Assembly: GCA_003511785.1 (NCBI GenBank)
Contig: DOIS01000252.1
Location: 1-8,677, forward strand
Reading direction: 5' to 3'
Origin: Paracoccaceae bacterium
GTDB taxonomy: Bacteria; Pseudomonadota; Alphaproteobacteria; Rhodobacterales; Rhodobacteraceae
Length of the DNA stretch: 8,677 bases
Under the pieces are notes generated by a model. The model was given only the letters and a program-made list of their open reading frames with translations, searched no databases and was not told the origin of the DNA. Positions 7,046-8,677 of this stretch are shown one piece after another. Position numbers and translations under genes: made by a program. The number at the start of each line of letters is the position of its first letter. The first letter of the stretch is position 1.

Positions 7046-8244
7046 TTGAAGGTCTTTCGGGGATCGAACGCATCGCGCACACCCTCGAAGATGAACACGA
7101 GCAGCGACAGCATGATGGCGAAGGTGAAGAACGCGGTGAAGGCCAGCCAGGGCGCCTGGAGGTTCTGTTTCGCCTGGAGCGTCAGCTCGCCCAGCGAGGG
7201 CGCCGAGGACGGCAGGCCGAAGCCCAGGAAGTCGAGCGAGGCCAGCGTGGCGATGGTGCCGGTGACGATGAAGGGCAGCATGGTCAGCGTGGCCACCATG
7301 GCATTGGGGAGCATGTGGCGGAACATGATCGTCATGTTGCCCACGCCCAGCGCCTTGGCCGCGCGCACGTATTCGAGGTTGCGCGCGCGCAGGAACTCGG
7401 CCCGCACCACGCCCACCAGGGCGGTCCAGGAAAACAACACCATCAGCAGCACGAGAAGCCAGAAACTTCGCCCCAGCACCGCGAACATGATGATGATGAC
7501 GTAAAGCGAGGGCGTCGCCTGCCAGATCTCGATCAACCGCTGGAAGATCAGGTCGAGAAGCCCGCCGAAAAAGCCCTGGATCGCGCCGGCGAAGATGCCC
7601 ATCAGGCTGGCCGCCAGCGTCACCACCAGCGTGAACAGGATCGACAGCCGGAACCCGTAGATCACGCGGGCCAGCACGTCGCGCTTGGTGTCGTCGGTGC
7701 CCAGCCAGTTCTGCGAATTCGGCGGCAGGGGCGCCGCGCCGGGGCGGTCCACCGTGGTGCGGAAGGAATAGGGGATCGGCGGCCAGATTGCCCAGCCTTC
7801 CTCGAAATTGTCGGCCTGGAAGGTGCCCGCCTCGATCTGGGCCACAATGCCCTCGGGGTCGTCGAAACACATGTCCAGCCCACCGCTGGCGATCAGGCAT
7901 TCCACCTCGGGGTCGCGATAGGCGGCTTCGGTCTGGAAATCGCCGCCGAAGGCGGTTTCCGGGTAGAAATTGAAGACCGGCGTGAAGAACTCGCCGCGAT
8001 ACTGCACCAGGATCGGTTTGTCGTTGGCGATGAACTCGGCAAAGAGCGACAGGCCGAACAGGATCGAGAAGATGATGAGCGACCAGAAGGCCCGCCCGTT
8101 GCGGCGGAAGTTGCGCCAGCGCCGCTGGTTCAATGGCGACAGCCACCGCCCGCGCGGCGAGATCGGCGCGTCGCCCGCGTCCGTGGCGTGGTTCGCGGGG
8201 GCGGGGCGCTGGTCGGGGGCCAGCGGCGGCTTGCGCTCGGCCAT
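7042..8244 (-). CDS. yejE: Yej-type peptide ABC transporter permease YejE
   Basis: A 400-residue inner-membrane permease of the OppC/DppC type. The N-terminal part contains WLSPLNQRRWRNFRRN (34-49), a first membrane span (about 53-72) and the FIANDKPILV segment typical of YejE. A large periplasmic region (about 73-195) follows, then NWLGTDDTKRDVLARVIYG and five further spans. The cytoplasmic EAA loop that docks on the ATPase is at about 291-314 (YVRAAKALG...RHMLPN). Compared with E. coli YejE as I remember it (about 341 residues), there is an extra proline-rich N-terminus of some 30 residues and a longer periplasmic loop with Cys116 and Cys126. The start at 8244 is supported by GGGAGG (8258-8253) eight bases upstream. 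It begins three bases after the yejB stop and overlaps yejF by four bases. Confidence 0.95.
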   Translation of the reverse strand: MAERKPPLAPDQRPAPANHATDAGDAPISPRGRWLSPLNQRRWRNFRRNGRAFWSLIIFSILFGLSLFAEFIANDKPILVQYRGEFFTPVFNFYPETAFGGDFQTEAAYRDPEVECLIASGGLDMCFDDPEGIVAQIEAGTFQADNFEEGWAIWPPIPYSFRTTVDRPGAAPLPPNSQNWLGTDDTKRDVLARVIYGFRLSILFTLVVTLAASLMGIFAGAIQGFFGGLLDLIFQRLIEIWQATPSLYVIIIMFAVLGRSFWLLVLLMVLFSWTALVGVVRAEFLRARNLEYVRAAKALGVGNMTIMFRHMLPNAMVATLTMLPFIVTGTIATLASLDFLGFGLPSSAPSLGELTLQAKQNLQAPWLAFTAFFTFAIMLSLLVFIFEGVRDAFDPRKTFK

Positions 8245-8247
8245 GGC

Positions 8248-8677
8248 TCAGCCCTCCCGCCGCTCGAAGTCGATGCGCGGATCGACCAGCACATACATGA
8301 TGTCCGACAGGATACCGACCACCAGGCTGATGAGGCCGAAGATGAACAGCGTGCCGAAGATCACCGGGTAGTCGCGCGCCACCGCCGCCTCGAAGCCCAG
8401 ACGCCCCAGACCGTCGAGCGAGAAGATCGTCTCGATGATGAGGCTGCCCGAGAAGAACACGCCGATGAACACCGCCGGAAAGCCCGCGATCACGATCAGC
8501 ATCGCGTTGCGGAAGACATGACCGTAAAGCACCTGCCGTTCCGACAACCCCTTGGCGCGGGCGGTCATCACGTAGTGCTTCTTGATCTCGTCGAGAAAGC
8601 TGTTCTTGGTGAGCAGGGTCAGCGTGGCGAAGGCCGCGATGGTCGAGGCCAGCACCGGCAGGGTGATGTGCCAGAAA
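8248..8677 (-). CDS. yejB: Yej-type peptide ABC transporter permease YejB, C-terminal part
   Basis: Only the last 142 codons are in the window; the gene continues past the right edge. The visible part is an OppB/DppB-type permease C-terminus. It contains the TLLTKNSFLDEIKKHYV segment, the EAA loop TARAKGLSERQVLYGHVFRN that contacts the ATPase, then membrane spans VIAGFPAVFIGVFF and FGTLFIFGLISLVVGI, and the ending VDPRIDFERREG. These match E. coli YejB closely from memory. There is no reason to place a start inside the window, because the frame is open through the edge. Together with yejE and yejF it forms one transcription unit; a substrate-binding protein gene yejA would be expected further upstream. 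Confidence 0.94.
   Translation of the reverse strand, partial: FWHITLPVLASTIAAFATLTLLTKNSFLDEIKKHYVMTARAKGLSERQVLYGHVFRNAMLIVIAGFPAVFIGVFFSGSLIIETIFSLDGLGRLGFEAAVARDYPVIFGTLFIFGLISLVVGILSDIMYVLVDPRIDFERREG

Noticed and set aside
7046..8146. N-terminal extension of yejF to an 892-codon frame
   Set aside because: The extra 367 codons are an out-of-frame reading of yejE. The real start is the ATG at 7045, overlapping the yejE stop.

Overview
The window looks like a high-GC alphaproteobacterial chromosome segment, most likely Rhodobacteraceae (Rhodobacter/Roseobacter lineage). The evidence is the gene order cbb3 oxidase, universal stress protein, FnrL, HemN, the close resemblance of the proteins to that group, and two FNR boxes at the positions typical of an FnrL regulon. 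This is inference from remembered protein families; no search was run.

Layout. (1) Positions 1-1415, minus strand: the 5' part of ccoN, the catalytic subunit of cbb3-type cytochrome oxidase. It runs off the left edge and is interrupted by an in-frame TAG at codon 153 (957-959), although the reading frame on both sides is otherwise intact and conserved. (2) 1416-1623: divergent control region with one perfect FNR box (1509-1522). (3) 1624-2463, plus strand: tandem-domain universal stress protein, followed by a rho-independent terminator. (4) 2540-2794, minus strand: small GlsB/YeaQ-type membrane protein. (5) 2795-3210: about 400 bases without a convincing gene, rich in hairpins, including two back-to-back perfect hairpins just after fnrL. 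(6) 3211-3954, minus strand: fnrL, the oxygen-sensing FNR-type regulator. (7) 3955-4016: compact divergent promoter region with a second FNR box. (8) 4017-5372, plus strand: hemN, oxygen-independent coproporphyrinogen III oxidase, with a terminator. (9) 5468-8677, minus strand: yejF, yejE and the 3' part of yejB, a tightly packed Yej-type peptide ABC importer operon entering from the right edge.

How it fits together. Positions 1-5372 form a low-oxygen module. FnrL senses oxygen through a 4Fe-4S cluster and is expected to activate ccoN (high-affinity terminal oxidase), probably usp, and hemN (haem synthesis without oxygen). The position of the second box downstream of a good fnrL promoter suggests fnrL represses itself. 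The yej operon is a separate nutrient-uptake unit, convergent with hemN.

I found no undescribed defence, mobile or biosynthetic system. The points most worth a second look are the ccoN stop codon, the overlapping fnrL/hemN promoters with an apparently leaderless hemN, and the twin-hairpin element after fnrL.
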